DNA of 64,000 bases from Apostichopus japonicus (lineage: Eukaryota > Echinodermata > Holothuroidea > Aspidochirotida > Stichopodidae). Every line of letters starts with the position of its first letter. Position 1 is the first letter of the stretch. The notes below the pieces were generated by a model. That model had not been told where the DNA came from and made no database searches. It saw only the letters and a program-made list of their open reading frames with translations. The position numbers were made by a program, and so were the translations under genes. Below, piece after piece: positions 1 through 14,899 of the stretch. The DNA lies in assembly GCF_037975245.1 (NCBI RefSeq), contig NC_092562.1, forward strand, positions 3,009,001 to 3,073,000. Direction: 5' to 3'.

Positions 1-495
1 CTTGTATGTGTGTACAAGACTTACATATCTTAATTAGCTCGTGTCTAGGCTTCAATATACACGTACTGTCTACTGAATAAGAGCAAGTTGCCTAACGGTA
101 ACTTTATATTAAAACCAATTGGCAATTGCAAGAAGTAACTGGTCATAATCATAAACAGCTTCGTTCATAATTAATTATGAAAAGACATGATTTAATTCAC
201 ATTTTTAAAACATATATAATATCTTCTAAATACAGAAAAATGGATTCAGTGAACAAAATTGCTCAGTGTCTAAAGAGCAAGAATTCGACAAAACAATACA
301 TTTTCATTCTACGTATTACATTTTCCTTTCAAAATTGTCAAGGACTATTCTTTTCATATAAAAAGCTTGCAAACAGCTCCTCTAATATGATATTGTGTTA
401 TTGGTAGGCCTATATATTGATAAATAATTGGGAAATAAAACAAAGTTGGTTGCTTAGTCGACGAAACTCTCATTTAAAGGTAGTCCTACGTTACA

Positions 496-497
<2 letters not shown>

Positions 498-560
<63 letters not shown>
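498..560. repeat. (TA)n microsatellite
   Basis: An uninterrupted TA dinucleotide run of about 60 bases. It accounts for the Tyr-Ile repeat open frames on both strands here. Confidence 0.95.
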
Positions 561-563
<3 letters not shown>

Positions 564-3500
564 TGCATATGTTCCAGTCACTCTCAGAAAGTCACCATAA
601 CCCATAAATTCATAATTGTAACGGACGTATTTTACCCAGTTTTCGATATATAAAGTGTGCCAGGGTGATTGTAGGGAGCGAACAGACGGTATCGTCACGA
701 CGGGGTTTTCCCCGCCATTTAAATATTTGCGCATACTATACCGTCTGCTAAACCCTGTGTTTTGTCATGATTTAGTTTTATTAGCATTTTACCTTGCCAT
801 ATAATGTGGTTCGTGTGTTTTGTAATTTATGAAAAGCTTTATTCTGATGAAACCGTTCGTGAGAATATGACACTGGTGAATCCGTCACAAAGACATTTAC
901 GTGTTCGGAGGCGAAGAACTAAATGATCAGGTCTTCAATTTGACAACACTTAACCTTGATGTAACAGTCTGTACACTGTCACGGCCTTAACCTTGTCACT
1001 TACATTGCCGTCTACACCGACACCCGTGTGACACCTTATGACGGTCTTGATCTTCAAAATGAAAGTGTTTCTGGCTCCATGATTCCACTGAAACCATGCA
1101 CTCAAATCACGTTGACTCATGTCTCATACAGCCTTACTGTTTTCCTTTTCGTTTATTTGTTTTCTTGCTTTATCTTCCCGGTGTTTGATATTTTGTGTGT
1201 TTATAAGGTTGCCAGGTTTACCAAGGTTGACTTCTTTAGGCCTATATGTATTATGCATTTTGAGACTGAGGAGTGTAAGTGGACTTGTCCATCTATGCGA
1301 AACTAATTCACTGTATCCATTTACTGTACCTCTTAAAGTTTACTTTATCGTTTTGATTTATTACCTATTCCCTTTGGTTGAGCACTATGATCTCTAGTGA
1401 ATGCTTTATATAAGTACAAAGGCTTTAAATGCGAGTGCTACGTACATTACTTAATCATCTTGCAGTAGAATCTATACTAGATTCCCGAGTATTAGGAGTA
1501 GAGGCACGTGTAAAACTATATGAGAACGCGTATATGAGTACAAGTAAGTAGTAAGAGTATAGGACTCAATACAAGATATAATGAACGGTAGGCCTGTGTA
1601 TACTTAATTGACTGTACAGTCTATTTCTGCCACTGATTTGCTTCAAACTCTTTTGATATAAACTGACATTTCGTCATGACAAAATGAACTGCATGAACAA
1701 CGATTTCGCCCATATTTAAGAAATTAAATTAAAAATTGTATGTGTGTGTGAGTTGGAAGGGGAAGGGGATGGGGTGTTATGTATGTATGTATATATATAT
1801 ATATACATCAAGATATTGGACAATTGTTGGGGGAGGGGGGGGGGTGGGAGACTGTGTTCTGGAAAGGGCGGTAAGTAGTTCGAACTATGACATTTTGACG
1901 TAGCCATGGTGATGACAGGTTTGTGATCGCAGACTGAGATCTGGATAATTACACAGAGCTATTTCATTAAAAGTCAGTACTGATTAAATACACATAAGTT
2001 AACTACCTTAATCCCGAAGTTGTCCGGTGGTTTATGAAACGGTCTTTTCTTTATTGGGGTAGTATATATAGTTTGTCACATCACCAGTGCGGAAGACGTG
2101 CACATATTGCTGATTTTGCCGACTTAATTCGTAGACATATACAAATCCCAAATAATAGTTTTTAAAATTTAGCTTTCGGTTACCATTGACAACATGACAA
2201 TAACTGGTACTGAGTTCCCAGCACGGTAAGATTGTACAGTTCAATTTAGTAAATATTAAAAATAATACAAAGATATATATACGAAAATATATATGAAGAT
2301 ATAGATATATATATTTTCATATTTAAAGAGAGAACAATAGCTATTGTCTTGTTGCTTGGAAACGCTACAATGCGCAATGATAGTAAGCGAATGAAGGACC
2401 TGCCTTGCATAATAAATGTCTATTTCATTCGTTTGAACTTTTACAGATAACAAATATATGGATTACTTTGTCTTTAGTATTAAGATTTATGATATTCATC
2501 AACGCCAAGATTAATCAATAATCCTTTATTAAAAAATGTTTAGATTCCATATTGCTTTTCAGGCCTATTTTATATGTTTATAACAAGTGAACCTGCAATA
2601 TAATATACCAAATTTTGGACAATATTTTATATATACTATTTCTATACTTTAGAAGATGTGAGCCGTTGATGGAAATGATAGAAAATGCTTAAAACTGACA
2701 TATTTAGTCAAGAGTACGAAGACATATTCAGTAAGAGAAAATAAATACTGAAATGAATAAAATCAATGACAACATAATGCATATTAAAAAAATGTAACAG
2801 AACAGAACAGAGAGAAAAAAACCCCGTTAAACTTATCAACACTGCGATCTTTTGTAAACATACTTAAAGCACAGAAACAAAGATGATCATTTATATGTAA
2901 ATGTAAATAAAATCTTATATAGCGCACTACGCGCGATGCATCTGTGCGATTTACAAACAATCTAGAATATACTATGACAAATGTATAACGAAGATTCATT
3001 TAGAAGTAAATAAATAATCATAATTTGCATTTAAAAAGACTCGAAGAAAGTACACTTTGCCCGATTAACGCTCTTAACTATAATTTTATACATTGATGTA
3101 ATATCGGCTAATTTAAAAAAAAACAAAGTATATAACTTACAAAAACATTTTTATTATTTTTTTTTATGATTTTAACTTGTTCGTCTTTTTTACTTCTATT
3201 TTACATTTTCTGTTTCTTTTGTTGGGGAAAAGCAATTATAAATTTGATGGTCTGGAAAATATGCTCATGGTTAGCTTAATAATAACTGAAGGAAAAGTTA
3301 CAAAAAGGATGAAAGTTCCAATTATCATATCCCAAGCAATGACATTAGTTAAGTAGTTCAACTCATTAACATTTGATTCATATAAAAATTGTTTCTGAAT
3401 CATTTAAATTACGCTATTTCCAAGTGAAAGGATTTCAAAGCTACCAGTATTTTTCTCAACCACGAGAAATCCGATGCCCCCCCCCTCACCCCCACCCAAA

Positions 3501-5392
3501 TCAAACTGTAACATTAATTTTACCACGATTCGGGGTATAAAATGTTCTATAATCTTTCTGAAACATTTATAGTCGATGATCTCTTTTTCCCAATGCACTT
3601 TTACATGGGAAGTGCATTCTCAACACAAATTAGTAAACTGTGCTGTTATACCGACTTTCTTATACATATTGCAAGATTCATACATTACCTCCACGCAGTT
3701 ATAATCATGTATGCCAACGTTGTTTTAATTGTTATTATTGTTATGATCATTTTTCATTGGGGAGGGGGGTGGCGGGGGGGGGTGGGGTTCTTGCGGTTTT
3801 CTCGTATAGAAGCAAATTGACTTGTATACAGAGACTCCATCGATCGCAACAAATGCACAATAGAGAAAAGCCTTTGAGAATATATGAAAAGAAGAAATCA
3901 AAGTTTGCTCCATTATATATATTGCAGGAAAGATATAACCTTATCGCTATATATTGTTGACTGTATGCAAACCGAGAGTACAATACAGACTGTATGCTGC
4001 ATTGTTAAACTTCTTTTGTTATGATCGTTTGGTTATCTCTTGCAATTGTTCAATTGTTTCATATTGAAGCAAACATGATTGTATCGACCACATGCAAATA
4101 AAGGATAACAAAGACACTTCTTGGTGAATGAAAATGAACAAAGCTAAGAACGGAGATTCTCGTCGTGGTTTTACGAGCTGATAAATGTCATATATTTATG
4201 GCAAAATCTCAGATGAATCTATAAGTATATACACCGGTTTATGTTTGTTTAGAATATAGTATATATGTTTTATAAGTCTTGGGTTCCAAGGGTATATTTT
4301 AAGATGTGACTGCACTTTTTTATTTATTTTTTATTGTTAATCTTTATTTTCAATTTTCAACAGATTAATCAAAACGTGACGAAGTCAACAGCGAAACGAA
4401 TATGTTGAAAGTAGAGATCACGAATAACTGGATATATCGTAGTCTTTGCCAAAAAATTACAATAACTTACTTCCTCATCGATTCTTATATGCTGCCTCAC
4501 ATGGTTACGTACATTTGACTAGCAGACTAAAATGTTGTATGAAATATATGTTGTAACATGCAGTATGTATAGCAACTAACACTGGCATATTACCTACTGT
4601 CACGTGTGTGAATATGATCGCCATATGTTTATACATAACGTAGGCCTTGGCCTAATAACCAGAGGACGTTATTCAAAACGCAATATGCTGGTATAAAGTT
4701 AGTCTAGGCCTACAAGGAACCTACGATTAATAGAATATCTAAGGAGAGTATCAAGATCACTTTTTTGCATAAATTATGACGTCAGTCTCTATAAAAGCTG
4801 CCTTTGTAACCACAATCTCGTTATTACATCGGCCTACCACTTCAAGCGGAAACCCGGCAAGAATACTTCGACACAAAACATATAGGCCCTTTATTATATT
4901 AAATTGCACGGCAATAACAACACTATTTAGTAACAACTAAATGATATATTAAAACAAGTACAGCAACGCTACAGAAGCTCAGGTAAGCTTCTCTTTGAGA
5001 AATTTGTTTTGATTGGCAATATTTCTGAGCAGTTTATCCATTTGGTTGAAGGAAAGATATAAGACATAGGCTATAGGCTATAAGGATAACGGTGTCATTT
5101 CCTTTCCTCCCATCTCATTTCTTCCTTGCCTAATGTACTCCTTCATTTGTTTTGAAAGAAGAAAAATGACAAAACGAAAAATGTAGTTTTCTGATTGAAA
5201 TTTACAATGTTAAAATTTGAAATAATTGTGAAAAGTCAAAAGACTGTGTTCTTGAATACTTAGTAAATGCCAGAGCTTCCTTCGTAGTATCTTTCAACGA
5301 GAATGTAAAACACAGTATAACAAAGTATACTATCTTATCAAGCGCCTTAGCAATATGGTTATAACTTAACAAAGACATTATCGCAATGGATT

Positions 5393-5430
5393 ATACTTGA
5401 CCATGACGTCACCATGTCATGGTCAAGTAT
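5393..5430. repeat. Short perfect hairpin
   Basis: Two perfectly complementary 15-base arms (5393-5407 and 5416-5430) enclose an 8-base loop. The arms contain CCATGAC/GTCATGG. No gene context suggests a terminator or regulatory role. Confidence 0.75.
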
Positions 5431-5739
5431 AGATTATTTAGATAGGATAATATGTTGTGTAAACCGACGGATTTCATCAATGGCAAGCTATTGTTTTACA
5501 AGGGAGTAACGCATGTGCGACAAGTGATCATGGCATGCCGGGCTGATGCGATCAATAACAGTGTGTCTAGATATCAGATATGAATTTTCCCGAATTGCGC
5601 CGATACCGCATCGTGAAATGCGGAGATAGATGGCCGAAATGGACTGATTTCAAGGTTTTTAGCACTAATTACTGTAGGGTGTATACGAACCGCCCCTAAT
5701 TGTTAGAAACAGAAACTTTACGGATATTGTCATATTCGG

Positions 5740-6490
5740 GGAAATCCCTTCAAAGTGAAAACACTGTTACGAACTTATTTTATACAATAGATCGTTGTAC
5801 TTATTGCTAGGGATAAACTAGACCCCATTCTAAAAACAAAGCACCAACAGTATATGCACTTCGCAGTTTTCATTCATGCCATAATAGAACGAAAAACGTA
5901 AAAAATTTTCCTCTGCTAAATCTGCTGAAATGTTGCGGATATCACGTTTGATTTGTGCTGAGGGGCGTAGCGAGCGAGGGGGGGGGGGGTCTGTCGGCAA
6001 AAGGAGAAAAGGTGAAGAGAGCGGAAGGGGAAGAAAGAAGAAAGCTGAATAGAGAAAAGGAGAACGGGAGCTTCTTCCGTGCCAAATTTGACTTAAAATA
6101 TGCACCAGATTGCATCTAAGGACGTTTCAAAACTAAAAATTTTCCAAAGGGGAGGGTAGACCCCTCCCCTTAGACCCCTCCCCCATTTCAGTCACCACTT
6201 CCAGATCCGTCGGCAAATCAAATTCTCCACACACCCCTACAAAAACCCCTTCGCTACGCCCCTGTTTGTGCTACCCCAACATTGCTCACAAAAGTTGCAC
6301 TTATACAACAACCTGCAAAATGCTTAAAATCGAAGTACCACAGAGAAACGTTTAAAGAGCAGAAATTGGAATCGGCTCCAATAATATACGTCATTCTCAC
6401 TTGTTGTATTCCACACGAAAACTGTGGAAAGTTCAAATTGCAAATCTGCCAATTAGTCCTTTTACAGAGAATGACATTGAACTAGATAGG
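5740..6490 (+). repeat. Dispersed repeat copy A, interrupted by a MITE
   Basis: Much of this stretch is matched on the opposite strand at 13018-13350. Shared blocks include the sequence around 5758-5812, 5845-5935 and 6375-6490, in the same order once one copy is reverse-complemented. The copy here is split by the hAT-like element at 5960-6264. I saw no coding capacity, and the family is not one I recognise. Confidence 0.65.
5960..6264. mobile_element. hAT-like nonautonomous element (MITE), 305 bp
   Basis: The termini are inverted: GAGGGGCGTAGCGAGC at the left and, read from the right end on the other strand, CAGGGGCGTAGCGAAG. The flanks are an exact 8-bp direct repeat, TTTGTGCT, at 5952-5959 and 6265-6272. 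An 8-bp target duplication with CAGGGGCGTAGC-type ends is the hallmark of hAT-superfamily MITEs. The interior is purine/pyrimidine-skewed and noncoding, with a run of G near 5981 and a C-rich part near 6160-6240. Confidence 0.85.
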
Positions 6491-7227
6491 AATCCTGAAT
6501 AACAAGTAAATATTTATCTTGATCAAGTCTCTCACAGGTGGAATTACTTCCCCAAATGATGGAAGACAGTTTGCTACTCACACCAAACACTTTTTACTAG
6601 TCATGAATACTAAATTTCAGGTAAGTTTCAGGTACAGTTTCAGGTAAAGAACTCAACTACAGCACCTGTTTTAAATTGAAGAGTCGCCCAAATCTTCTCT
6701 ATACGGTCTAATTAGTCAGACACTTGTCTCATTTCGCGCGGGAGAGACAATTGATTTACGGGTGGTCTAAGCTATGCGTTATTTTCTTTGCAGAATGTAT
6801 ATAACTTTGTGATGATTTTAGGCTCCTAGTTTGTGACGGTTTGCAAGTATAACTTGACTCGCCCTCTATTCTCAAATGTGATAATAACAAATTCAGTACG
6901 GTCAATCCATCATTGAAACATTAACCGTATACTAGCCCTACTGAAACCATACGCTTGGAAATATACCGAACAGCAACAACAACAACAGCATGACCTAATT
7001 ATAAGGAAGCCTGTTTCGGTTTGTAAACAGTCAAGTTCCCCATCAACCGAAAGCAATAATAATGGTATATGTAGACTAATCAGTACTTTTTGTTGTTGTT
7101 GAAGAAAAGTCACCAAAGATAGAATTTGCAGGGCAAGAAAACCAAACAAATTGATCCAGTGTCAATTTAGTCTCAACTCAGCTTACTGATCGAGACCGTA
7201 ATAGTGTGATCATGACTGTGTTACGTC

Positions 7228-7251
7228 AGGGAGTTGTTATGACAACTCCCT
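7228..7251. repeat. Short hairpin
   Basis: Perfect 10-base arms AGGGAGTTGT and ACAACTCCCT around a 4-base loop. No associated gene. Confidence 0.7.
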
Positions 7252-7398
7252 AGTAACATCGACTGGAGTATAAATATACAACATGCATGTGTGGTAAAAA
7301 ACCACTTCCCCTCTAAGGGCACCCTCCATTATACCATGGATCTGTTTATAGCTCCATGATTATACCATCATGATTTCTCGAAAAAAGGGAGCACCCTG

Positions 7399-7660
7399 GA
7401 AAATACACACACAGATTGCTACCGTCGGTAATTAGACACTAGTGTACAGTCAGTACATAACAACTGCGGTCAATACCCACAGTACAGTGTACAAACGATA
7501 CAGCGATGGACATCTCAGGTCCAGCTAAAGATAACAAGGTATCACGTTTCATTACTGTCTGCATTTTGTAGCGACAAGAGAAAAACTTCACTTGCAAGCA
7601 ACGGCAAGTTAACTTTTTTTCAGAGCGCGGCACGCGGTTTTGGGGCGAGTCTTCAATGCC
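7399..7660 (-). repeat. Dispersed repeat, minus copy of the 60214-60583 element
   Basis: The reverse complement closely follows 60218-60480, beginning GGCATTGAAGACTCGCC and ending in a TGTGTGTATTTTCC-like segment. Identity is high over roughly 260 bases with few indels. The minus-strand open frame here that could code for 79 residues is only this repeat. The copy is probably truncated at its distal end, because the terminal inverted repeat seen at 60561-60583 is not evident just left of 7399. Confidence 0.8.
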
Positions 7661-10362
7661 TAACGTATCCACTCTCAACCATCACTGTAATCTCCTTGCA
7701 ACGAGACTGTGACGGTATGGTCATTGTCAAATGTGTATCATGAGTTCCCTATGGCAAGGGAATGGCTACTATACATCATCTTAGCCAAAAAGGCAGAGAA
7801 TTAGCTCGCAGTGAGGTATAAAATGAGGTTATCCATGGCCATGCCAGAGTGGGGAGCTGCTTCCCCGATCAGAGTCAGTGATACAAACTTAAACTTTCAA
7901 GAAAGTTATGTCCTCTCAGCGGAAATCCAACAATATTGTATGCCGGATTTTGCGTGACGTCAGACTAAGCCTTTCATGCACTTTTCTGAAGTTCGATTGA
8001 GAGCCGTTAGTATAGTTAAACTATTGATTTGAAAACCAAACAGCAGCACAGGTAACGATGAGAACTAGTTCATACGGAAACAACGTACGGGGTTAAATAT
8101 GGTGTTTGGCATCAGTCGTTTTTAGCAATATATACTGCAGCCTGATTCAGCAACATCAACTGCTTGTCGATTCCTCATAACTGATAATGCTCGCAGCCCT
8201 GTTAAAATAAATGTTCCCCTCATTCTTAATTCTACTCTTTCACTCTTTTATCCACCACATCGAACGTTTAAAAAATGCCTCATTAAATGGCTTACTTTTA
8301 AAGTTTCTTTCAAGAAGATACACTGACTAGCGCTGAGAAATTTCGTAGTCCTATTCAGTTTGGAAGATGTTTACAGCGGTATTATACTACGTAATAAGTA
8401 TATGCACTCGACGGACAAAAGTGTAGGCGTGGCCTCTTACGGTATGCCAGCCTTCTCACGCACAGTATTCGCTAGTGTATAGTTTCAACTGTATTCCGAT
8501 GGCAATTTACTCAAGGGTTTCAGCAAAGTAACTCGAGTAAAAAAAGAAAATCGATATTACTTAGCTGTCCTCTGTGTTGTGTACATGTGTGTCTCTGGTT
8601 ATATATGATTGTGAAAGGTAACGCAGCACGCATTCTATATAGCCTTCCTAGTGTTGACATTTGGTGAATAGGATTTCATAAGTTCATTTGGACGACACAT
8701 TTTTTACACAAACGTGATACAATAAGCGAAAAAGTGAGTACGAATAATTTACTTCTAGAAAATTGCATATCAAACAATTAGAGTTGATATGTATTCTCAC
8801 AAATATTGGTTTTAACTCTTTCCAAACTGAAAAAAGTCAATTGAATATAAAGTTAAGAAACCATTTCGCCACATTCCTAACATTGCTTTTTTTTTCTTTT
8901 CATTTTTAACATTATTTTGCAACATAGTCCGAAGAATATACATATCTAACGTATAAGCACGTATTAATTTAGTCCTCTCCTGTTTTCAACGTATTTCTTT
9001 ATGTTATAAAAGGAACACAGCAGGATACAGAACATCCTTTCAGTATTACAGTTTTGTTTATATTATCAAAATAGTTTTTACAATTCTTGTAATTATATAT
9101 ATATCTATCTCAAATTTCGTCAGAATTTGTTGATCAAACTAACATTCGTAATGCTCAAAACTGACGTTCGCTGTCAGTTTCCATAGAGCAGATCCTTTAT
9201 TGATAGCCTAGTCACGGTATATCGTCGGTTTATATCGGTATATATAATCACGGTATATACCGTATGTAGGAGACGGTAATTAGAGGGATTAATGTTTATA
9301 CAGCCGCCTACGCACATACAAGATTTAAAGTTATCGTAAACAAAGTTAATCCGAAATACAGTTAGCTTCGAATTTCCACTTTTCCGACAAAAATCATCTA
9401 CTACGGTATAGGCCTACTTATACAGAATACCCATGTAAGTTTTGTAACGTAAGATACACCTCAGTAGATTAATTGTTTACTTAAAACTCTAGGCTTTAGA
9501 GAAACTGGAAACAATTAATGAGGATGGATTTCCATTAATATTTATTACATACTCCATGGTTTATCTATATACAGTGAAATAGACGAATTCTGAGATATAT
9601 ATTTTGCGGCCCATTATAACTATAGCCTGATAAACAGACATTGCTGTTTCTCTAGTAGTTTCCATGATGTATATTTACAGTGAAACGTATACTATAGCTT
9701 ATAGTAAAATAGCTGATGTACAAGTTCTAACTTCTAACTTCTACCAAATTTATATTAATGTAAGTTTTGTATAGTAGGGTGCATGGAAAAACTAGGCGGT
9801 GCCTGCGTTTGATATCATTATGCAGTGTAACTTACATCTAGTAAACTATAGTCTACATTGAATATCGTTCACTTTATATACAACATGCATGTGTCCCAGG
9901 ACTCATATACGCTAATCTGTTGAACACACGTCGCAACGTAGAAATTTAACGACATCAAAGTATCAACTTTATTTTTCAAGGGGAGTGATGGGAGGGGGGG
10001 GGGGGCGAGGAAGGGTAGAATTATATGATTCGGGATGAATATACTAACGCCCGGTCATAGACGCTTAAACCATATAACGATCTGATAAGACATACATTGG
10101 TTTATGGGAAGTTAAGATTTTGTTATTGGTAGTTTTTTTTTCAATAATTTTATAATATAGTAAATTATACACAATTCATTCATACTTAGTAAAGATTCCT
10201 AAATCCTATTGGTCCATTCTGGTCAGCTGACCGTGGTTAATCCTGTGAGTAACGCACGGTAAAATTACGGGGCATCACTTTAATAAATCTTTGGTTATAT
10301 GTAACCAAAAATGTTTTGTTTTATGATTTTCCCCCCACACAAACGGTAGTGTATGAATGAAC

Positions 10363-10528
10363 GGGGTTAATCAACGGTCTAGCGTGCGTTACTCACATGA
10401 TTAATGCACTCCGGGTGTTAATGCTATCGCTGGATGCACTCGGGCTCCGCCCTCGTGCATCGCTTGCATTATCCCCCGATCGTGCATTAATCCTGTGAGT
10501 AACGCACGCTAGACCGTTGATTAACCCC
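10363..10528. mobile_element. Foldback / palindromic repeat element
   Basis: The left arm (from GGGGTTAATCAACGG at 10363) and right arm (ending CCGTTGATTAACCCC at 10528) are inverted copies over about 46 bases with one clear mismatch. The central part contains a second imperfect inverted repeat (GGATGCACTCGGG against CCCTCGTGCATC). The whole unit could fold into one long hairpin. A related arm-like fragment, TCCTGTGAGTAACGCACGG, also occurs near 10241. There is no coding capacity, so it resembles a foldback MITE. Confidence 0.75.
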
Positions 10529-10806
10529 TTATTAATAACTATGTTGCAGTTGTTCATGTGCATGTGAAGTGAAATGTTAAGACTCCACTTGCCTGAACAT
10601 TTTCTGTCTATAGAAAGTGAGTTAGGTATTTATGGGTGTGGCTGTCATTAATGTTCACGGTCGAATGTTGGAAATGTGTCGATCAGTGAAGCAGAAATTG
10701 AGAACCAGCTATTGAAAACAGGCTTAATTATTTAACCAATGAATATCGGGTATGTTTAGACGCTCCTCCCTCAACTCCACCCCATTACAGCTATATTGAA
10801 GTCCGC

Positions 10807-11052
<246 letters not shown>

Positions 11053-13017
11053 AAAATGTTAAAAAAGCAAGTTATAACGTATCATCATGAGCCCAACAGC
11101 ATGGCTACCTTGAAAAAAATTGCATAAACTGATGAGTGGATGTGACTTTGACTATGGCCAACGAATCGCTCAAAGGCTGGTGATCGCTCTGGTGTTTCAC
11201 GAAGTGAATCGTGCAACATATAACCGCCTAAAAAATATGCATACTTCGTTGCATATCATATACCATTACCACTTAAATAAGCTGACTGGAACGAGACAAA
11301 CACTACTGCATGTTTTGACAAACCCTGAATTATACCTTCATATTTTTTTTAGTCCTTGTATGCTCCGTTGGGGAACGCCATATTGCTATTTCTAGTATAG
11401 ATTAAAACCGACCAATAGGAGAAAAGTTAAATCTACTTTGTTGGAAGTCGAAGTGGTTCGTGACAAAGCTTTTCTTCCAGTAATTGTTACAACAATCGAT
11501 CGAAAAACCATTGTATCCATGGCAACCGCTAGATTGTACAGTCTGCCGGTACTTAATAGATTAAAGTCAATTTTGGGTGTCTACACTGGTATAGTGTCGT
11601 ATATCTATTTAATGTACAAGACGTCATCTATTTGATTCATGTATAGAAGAGAAATATATAGAAATGAAAAATATAATTACCGATAAATTTTGATATTAAA
11701 TAAGACAAGCTGTAATGCGATATCTTCCGTTAAATGAAACTTTGAGATTTAAAAGAAAAAAAAAACTCCCCTAATTTGAATGGTATCAATATCGAGATAA
11801 AGACAATTAATTTAATTGTAATATGTACTGGCGGTTCATAGCATATACTATATACTTCCAACGTGCAAACTGAATCACTGTATATGTCTTACCTAAACCT
11901 GGAAATATGCAGGCAATGTACTTAAATATGCTTCGATATGCGTCATCATGGAATGCTATCGGAATCCATCACAAGCTGTCGGCTCATTTATTCAATGAAG
12001 AAGGAAAATAGCATTGCGTGGATACGACATAGGAATATATTAATATTTGCCCATCATGATTTCCATGTATGTCATTTTAAAATTATGTACAGTATATTTC
12101 CTACATATATGTGATAAACAGAATGAACGGTTGGGAATACATGGTTGAAATGCACCATGAACGACGGGTAATTAAATCGAAAATATTCTGAAAAAAAGGT
12201 GAAATAGATTGCGAGTTTCTGTATTTAAGGAATGGAATGTACACCAAAGGAGAGAGGGGTGGAGGAGGGCGTCGGATGAAGGGGTGGGGGTGGCTGCGTG
12301 TGTTCACATGTTTTAATGTGAATATGATTGGTTCAGTTTGCTTTTTTTCCATTCACATTGATATAGAATCCTCCCCAAATGAAATTGAAATCACAGCTCC
12401 TGTTCGCATAGTCAATAAAACTAAAGGTTATAAGGATGGTTATGATTTTTTTTTTCGAGTTCCATGATCAATATAAAATGTTGTTCCTAATTGCATATTT
12501 GGCTGTCAGCTGCCTCGATCAGCCTTGCCCCCCCCCCCCCAACACCGACGGACGCATGTCTGTCTGTCTGTCAGGGTGTTCATGCTATCTGTTACTAATA
12601 TAGACATAAAAATAAATCTCGATATTTTGCCATTTTGTGCATCTTCAAATCTAAACAGTTCATAAATATAACTTGCTAAAGTCGAAACTTAACAGACAGT
12701 ATAATCTATTATAATGTTGTTTCTAATGTTGTCTCTTCTGGGCCACCGTAAACATTGGTACATTTTAATTAAAGTGTCTATATACATTTGACATTTACAT
12801 TCCGCTTCTTCGTGGAAAGTGCAGAGCGATATATGAACTTCGTATATTAAACGCAAAATGCATGTACGAAATGTGAGGGTGTGGTTATTATTTTACAGAC
12901 ACAGTTGATGATGAGAAACTCTTTTTGATGATGAGAAAGTCTTGTAATACATGTCCTTCCATTTACAACTGACAGTATTGTGGCAAGTCAAATATTTATT
13001 TGTTATTCATGTTTTCG

Positions 13018-13350
13018 ATCTAGTTCGATGTCATTCTCTGTAAAAGGACTACTTGGCAGATTTCCAAGTTTAACTAATCCACAGTTTGTGTGTGGAATAC
13101 GACATGTGAGAATGACTTTTTGTTATTTGGAGCCACGACATATTTAGCAGATTTAGCAGAGGGAATACTTTTTTTGTTTACGTTTTCGTTCTATTATTGA
13201 ATGAAAGAAAACACTACGAAGTGCATAAACTGTTGGTTCTTTGTTGTTCTTTTTTTTGGGCAATGGGGCAGAGTTTATATCTAGTAATAAGTACAACGAT
13301 CTATTGCATAAAATAAGTTCGTGACAGTGTTTCCACTTTGAAGAAATACA
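13018..13350 (-). repeat. Dispersed repeat copy B
   Basis: The reverse complement matches 5758-5935 and 6375-6490, including GGCTCC followed by CATTCTCAC, and CTTTTACAGAGAATGACAT. It lacks the MITE that interrupts copy A, and it also lacks about 100 bases next to that site. Confidence 0.65.
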
Positions 13351-14899
13351 GCGTTCTAACATTGTAACAACCTATGTCTGCTAAGAAAGAAGTATATAAG
13401 GCAAGGAAGAAATGAGATGATGAGAAAAGAAAAAATTCTGAGATGAAAAAACTAAAAATATACACACACAAAAATGCCTTGCTATGCTCTCAGTTTCATA
13501 ACTTTGTATCTTTCTGCAGATATACAAACTATTCTATTTTTATTCAATCTATTTCAAAGAAAGTATTGGTCAATAATGTGTGACGTCATACATGGACTTT
13601 ATGAAAAAGTGTTTTTAATTTCCTTAAAAACTGAAATGAGTAGGTAACCTTGAAATATAATGCAAATATGTGGCGAGATGTTCTCGTATGACTTCATGGG
13701 ATATTAATTATTGAGTCCTAATTTGAAGTTACACCAGTGAATGAAACACAAATACAACTTTAAATTTATCATTTGACCTCTGAACTTTCACCTTTGGATG
13801 GGGGGGGGGGGTGCGAGACACAAGTGTCACCCTGTGTTAACCCACCATGGGTGACCCCCCTAGAGTAGCTACTCCGGAAAATGAAACATTACCATGGCAA
13901 CTGTTGCTATGGCAACTGACATTGCTGTATATGGCCCACCAGGCAAATGTACTACAATATCTCATTCTACCTATGGGAGCATTTCCTCTCGTCTATTATA
14001 ATAATTCACTATATTACATGTTGCCAGATACATTTAAAATAATCAATTAAAACTGGAAGCACTTAGATGTGTTTTTGTTAGTTTTACAAATGACAGGAAC
14101 ATTACATTTCATCATGTATTCACAGATATGCGTAACACAACGAACATACCACACTAGTTTGGGGCCTGTAATATAGCACGTTGTGAATCCTAGCATAGCT
14201 GAATAACAACTAAATATCCCATGCGTGCAGACACACATATCACGTGGAAATAATACTGTTGATTATATATGCTTCATAATATAAGTATGATCACCTTGAT
14301 ATAACCCTCTCAACATTGAAGATCCAGTTGACGCCTTAACTACCGCGTGTAAATATTGAGGCTTAATTAAGTGTAAAATGACTGGAAATACTTGAATATC
14401 TCTTGACACTTAAAAGGGGTCCTTGATGAGTGGTTAAGCGAGATTTGTAACGGGTAGACTCTTTATCACTGTCACCGTAGACAAATTGTATTCACATTTA
14501 GCGATTAGTTTGGTGCACTCGTGACACAGTTCTACATTCGCTGTCGCAAATGAAGCTCTCAGCATATAAGTCGTCAATGCTACAGAATACAATGTAAAAC
14601 TTGGTAAACGTCTAAAACATTTAATTACAATTTTTGTTTAGATTTACATAGGGCATCGCAAGAAACTCACTAATGCGGTGCAGCTAGCCTTGCGGTATAT
14701 ATTACATCCCCTCCCCTCTCCTCCCCTCTCCTCCCCTCCCCTCCTCTCATTTTTTTCGTTTGCTAAAAAACTCCTTTAGTCTTTTCCTCGTTTCATTTAG
14801 TTCTCGGGCTAAAGTCCTGAAACGATGGGAGGTCGTTTCCAGAAAGTTACAGGCCATGTTCCCAGGGTCAATTTAAGGGTCCGAGAAAATGATTGTGAT

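Noticed and set aside
7439-7678. Minus-strand 79-residue protein
   Set aside because: It lies almost entirely inside a dispersed repeat with a second copy at 60218-60480, where the frame is not preserved.
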